Positions 61,684-64,000 of a stretch of 64,000 nt of DNA are shown one piece after another. The translations under genes were made by a program, and so were the position numbers. The notes beneath the pieces are model-generated. The model saw only the letters and a program-made list of their open reading frames with translations, searched no databases and was not told the origin of the DNA. Position 1 is the first letter of the stretch. Each line of letters starts with the position of its first letter. Location of the stretch: contig JACZXQ010000002.1 in the NCBI GenBank assembly GCA_022571515.1, positions 62,001 to 126,000 of the forward strand. Reading direction: 5' to 3'. The DNA is from Gemmatimonadota bacterium. Its GTDB lineage: Bacteria > Gemmatimonadota > Gemmatimonadetes > Longimicrobiales > Gaopeijiaceae.

Positions 61684-62063
61684 GCCGTGTAGTCCTGGTG
61701 ATCATCCTTGGCGTTTCCGCTGCGATGTACTTTCCGGACAGCCGCCAAGCCATCATCGACAGGGCGATGCCGGTGCTCAAGCCCATTCTCACGCGTGCTG
61801 CCAACAACGAGATGCGCACGATCAGCGATGAGTTGCTCGAATACGACCAAATCGGCCGCCCGCTCCCAAGCCGCCGCGAATGGCTCAGATGGCTCAACGA
61901 AAACTACCCGGGCGAGCATTCCGTCGACCCATGGGGCAACGTCTATCAGTTCTATCCTTGGGCGGACTCGCTTGCGATCATCTCGTATGGGCCGGATAAG
62001 GAACGGCGCACCGACGATGACATCCGGCTCGTTCGCGTGCGGAGGAGCTGGCGCCGCCGCTAG
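61680..62063 (+). CDS. Membrane-anchored GspG-C-terminal-like protein
   Basis: A 127-residue protein with a GTG start at 61680 in a GTGA overlap. One N-terminal membrane helix (VVLVIILGVSAAMYFP) is followed by a helical region and a C-terminal stretch like the calcium-binding end of the type II pseudopilin GspG: EHSVDPWGNVYQFYPWADSL then SYGPDKERRTDDDI. The prepilin peptidase motif (G then FTLIE) is missing. It is therefore not a standard pseudopilin, and could be a minor or repurposed relative. Confidence 0.75.
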   Translation: MSRVVLVIILGVSAAMYFPDSRQAIIDRAMPVLKPILTRAANNEMRTISDELLEYDQIGRPLPSRREWLRWLNENYPGEHSVDPWGNVYQFYPWADSLAIISYGPDKERRTDDDIRLVRVRRSWRRR

Positions 62064-62146
62064 GCGCTACCCGTCGTACGCCGTTGCAGACCCCGTTCGA
62101 TTCCCCACCCCTCGACAATCCCGCTCGCGGGTAACGGCCTAGCCTG

Positions 62147-62773
62147 GTGCTCGCGTGGATCACGGAGATCGTCGCCCAGTATGGGCCGTGGCTGGTCGTG
62201 GCGATGACTTTTTCCGAGACGGCCGTCGTCGTGGGCCTCGTCGTGCCAGCCGAGCCTACCATCATCGTCGCGATGGCCTTCGCCCTCCAGGGCAGCTTCC
62301 CCCTATGGCTGCTAGCCGCGGCTACGGTGGCCGGCGCCCTTCTCGGTGACTCCGTAGGCTTTTGGATCGGCCGCACGGGCGGTCGCCGGATCCTGCAGGG
62401 GCCGGGCCGCTTGGAACGGGCTGGGCGCGAGCAGGAAGGGCGCGCGCGCGCGCTGCTAAAGAAATATCCGGGTATGGCGATCTCGATGTCTCGTCTGGTG
62501 CCATTCGTCCGCACGCTGATGCCGCTCGTAGCCGGATCGACGAAGATCACCTACGGCCGCTTCCTGCTATTCGACGTGCTCGGCGTGATCGGGTGGGGCG
62601 TCGGCGCGCTCGGCATGGCCTACATCGCTAATGTGGGCTGGGAATGGGCGAGTAGGACGTTCGGCGTGGGCATCGCCGTCGTCCTCGTCGTAGGACTGCT
62701 CCTCCTCTGGTGGCAGGTGGAGCGGCGCCTGTCCCAACGCGCCGTGCCGGCGCCGGAGGTCCGGGTCCCATGA
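62147..62773 (+). CDS. DedA-family membrane protein
   Basis: A 208-residue membrane protein starting at GTG 62147. DedA/VTT signatures: FSETAVVVGLVVPAEPTIIV, AALLGDSVGFWIGRTGGRRI, the conserved Arg in SRLVPFVRTLMPLVAGSTKI and FDVLGVIGWGVGALGMAYIA. DedA proteins act as lipid (undecaprenyl-phosphate or phospholipid) translocases or in proton-driven transport. Its stop overlaps the next start (ATGA). Confidence 0.9.
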   Translation: MLAWITEIVAQYGPWLVVAMTFSETAVVVGLVVPAEPTIIVAMAFALQGSFPLWLLAAATVAGALLGDSVGFWIGRTGGRRILQGPGRLERAGREQEGRARALLKKYPGMAISMSRLVPFVRTLMPLVAGSTKITYGRFLLFDVLGVIGWGVGALGMAYIANVGWEWASRTFGVGIAVVLVVGLLLLWWQVERRLSQRAVPAPEVRVP

Positions 62774-64000
62774 TTTCGGTCGGCCTCACTGGAAACGTGG
62801 CCTCGGGCAAGAGTGCTGTGGCGGAGGTATGGCGGCGGGCGGGGTTGCCGGTGGTCAGCGCCGACGCGCTGGCCAGGGACGTGGTGGCGCCCGGTACTAC
62901 GGGGCTGGCGGCCGTGGTTGAGGCGTTCGGCGCCGAGGTGCTCGCTCCGGACGGCTCGCTCGACCGAGAGGTGCTTCGTGGCGTGGTCTTTCAGGACAAA
63001 GCCGCGAAGGAACGCCTGGAGAGTATACTTCACCCCAGGATCTGGACGCTGCGCGATCGGTGGTTGCGGGCTCAGCATGAGAAACGAGTGGACTTGGTGG
63101 TCTCGGAAGTGCCGTTGTTGTTCGAGGCGGATCTGGAGGCCGACTTCCACGTAACGGTCGTCGTGGATGCACCCGACGAGGTGCGGCTCCACCGCCTGAC
63201 CCACCTGCGCGGGATGTCGGAGGGCGATGCCCGCCGCGTGATGGCCGCGCAGCTTCCACCGGAGGAGAAACGTGGTCGGGCGGACCGTGTGCTCGTGAAC
63301 GCCGGCACGCTGGAGGATCTCGCCGAGCGTGCGCACGTCCTGCTCGACGAGATCCGGGCGAGCCTCCCGATGGCAGGCCTCGACGAGCCCACGGGTGGCC
63401 GGGTGCGCATGGATCTCCATATGCACACGTCCGCCTCGTTCGACTGCCTCTCGGACCCTGAAGCCGTGCTCGCCAGGGCCCGCGCGCGTGGGGTTCAGCG
63501 CATCGCCATCACGGATCACAACCGTCTGGAGGTGGCGTTGGCGATGGCCGCACGGTATCCCGACGAGGTGATTGCGGGAGAGGAGGTGAAGACCGCTGAG
63601 GGGATCGACGTGATCGGTCTATACCTTCGAGAGGAAATCCCCAAGGGTACGCCGGCCGCCGAGACCTGTAGCCTCATCAAGGCACAGGGCGGGCTGGTCT
63701 ACTTTCCCCACCCGTACGCCAGTGGCAAGGGTGCTTCCGGCAAGTACGCTGAGGAACTCATGCCCGACGTGGACATCGTGGAGGTATTCAACGCGCGCCT
63801 CCACCCCGGAAAGCTCAACGGCCCGGCCGAGGTGTTGGCAGAGCGGTGGGGGCGAGCCCGTGGCGCCGGATCCGACGCGCACACCGTGGACGAGGTTGCC
63901 GGTGCGTTCGTCGAGGTGGCTCCCCACACCAACGAGCCTGCCGCCCTCCTCGAGGCGCTTGGCCAGTCCCGCGTGCGGGGTGTGACCACTCCGTGGGTCG
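62770..64000 (+). CDS. coaE: Dephospho-CoA kinase fused to a PHP phosphoesterase domain (3' end outside window)
   Basis: Reads from ATG 62770 through the window end, 410 codons without a stop. Residues 1 to about 207 are CoaE: P-loop GLTGNVASGKSAV, SADALARDVV, LHPRIW and VSEVPLLFEADLEADFHVTV. CoaE makes coenzyme A from dephospho-CoA and ATP. Residues from about 214 form a PHP domain with metal ligands in MDLHMHTSASFDC, AITDHN, AGEEVKT, YFPHPYASG and GAGSDAHTVD. The short linker (ASLPMAGLDEPTGGRVR) has no stop, and the frame is unbroken across ten text lines that I translated. CoaE is normally a single-domain protein of about 200 residues. Met 214 could serve as an internal start. Confidence 0.9.
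   Translation, partial: MISVGLTGNVASGKSAVAEVWRRAGLPVVSADALARDVVAPGTTGLAAVVEAFGAEVLAPDGSLDREVLRGVVFQDKAAKERLESILHPRIWTLRDRWLRAQHEKRVDLVVSEVPLLFEADLEADFHVTVVVDAPDEVRLHRLTHLRGMSEGDARRVMAAQLPPEEKRGRADRVLVNAGTLEDLAERAHVLLDEIRASLPMAGLDEPTGGRVRMDLHMHTSASFDCLSDPEAVLARARARGVQRIAITDHNRLEVALAMAARYPDEVIAGEEVKTAEGIDVIGLYLREEIPKGTPAAETCSLIKAQGGLVYFPHPYASGKGASGKYAEELMPDVDIVEVFNARLHPGKLNGPAEVLAERWGRARGAGSDAHTVDEVAGAFVEVAPHTNEPAALLEALGQSRVRGVTTPWV

Overview
The window is GC-rich, densely coded bacterial DNA with short gaps and many stop/start overlaps of the ATGA or GTGA kind. The gene mix suggests a soil or marine Gemmatimonadota-like bacterium: exported S9 and M28 peptidases with beta-propellers, a sortilin-type BNR protein, an M56 peptidase fused to a TonB-plug-like domain, a fused E1 alpha/beta dehydrogenase, a patatin with an outer-membrane barrel, and DUF1326/DUF2182 and DUF2723 proteins. 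That assignment is inference; there is no rRNA here to confirm it.

Positions 1-18,900 are almost entirely two-component signalling. On the minus strand an array runs 5' to 3' as PAS-rich histidine kinase (8945-5397), Rcp1-type regulator (5400-4966), double-receiver protein (4699-3842), a second Rcp1-type regulator (3802-3368), hybrid kinase (3103-338) and a regulator cut by the window edge. Part of it arose by duplication: regulator, spacer and the next gene's start codon are present twice. Positions 8945-10614 hold decayed kinase and regulator genes. On the plus strand follow a PilB/GspE-type ATPase fused to a receiver (10801-12885) and a BarA-like hybrid kinase (12936-15695). On the minus strand follow two small regulators, a possibly frameshifted small gene and an NtrC-type sigma-54 activator (17495-18886).

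Positions 19,000-22,000 look accessory: tRNA-Lys(TTT), a broken DDE transposase abutting its 3' end, and a PIN toxin/RHH antitoxin pair whose toxin looks leaderless under a palindromic promoter. Positions 22,000-26,200 carry a plug-like lipoprotein, the DUF1326/DUF2182 pair and an S9 peptidase. Positions 26,400-34,557 are an eight-gene MoxR/Bat operon for an envelope-anchored VWA complex. Positions 34,700-43,400 carry envelope proteins (small exported protein, barrel, patatin-barrel), SCO1 and CtaG copper chaperones for cytochrome oxidase, and a BNR protein. Positions 43,600-53,650 carry an M28 peptidase, an ornithine-cyclodeaminase-type enzyme, a HEAT protein, an alpha/beta hydrolase, an exported RidA overlapping a Tat-type PLP enzyme, and a DUF2723 membrane glycosyltransferase-like protein. 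Positions 53,700-64,000 carry a BlaI/M56 sensor pair, a MoeB-rhodanese protein, the fused E1 dehydrogenase, a DUF255 protein, two small proteins, a DedA protein and a gene running off the end.

The most unusual items are the terminal gene, in which dephospho-CoA kinase is fused in frame to a PHP phosphoesterase domain; the PilB-receiver fusion; the exported RidA plus Tat-type PLP enzyme pair; and the leaderless toxin-antitoxin operon.
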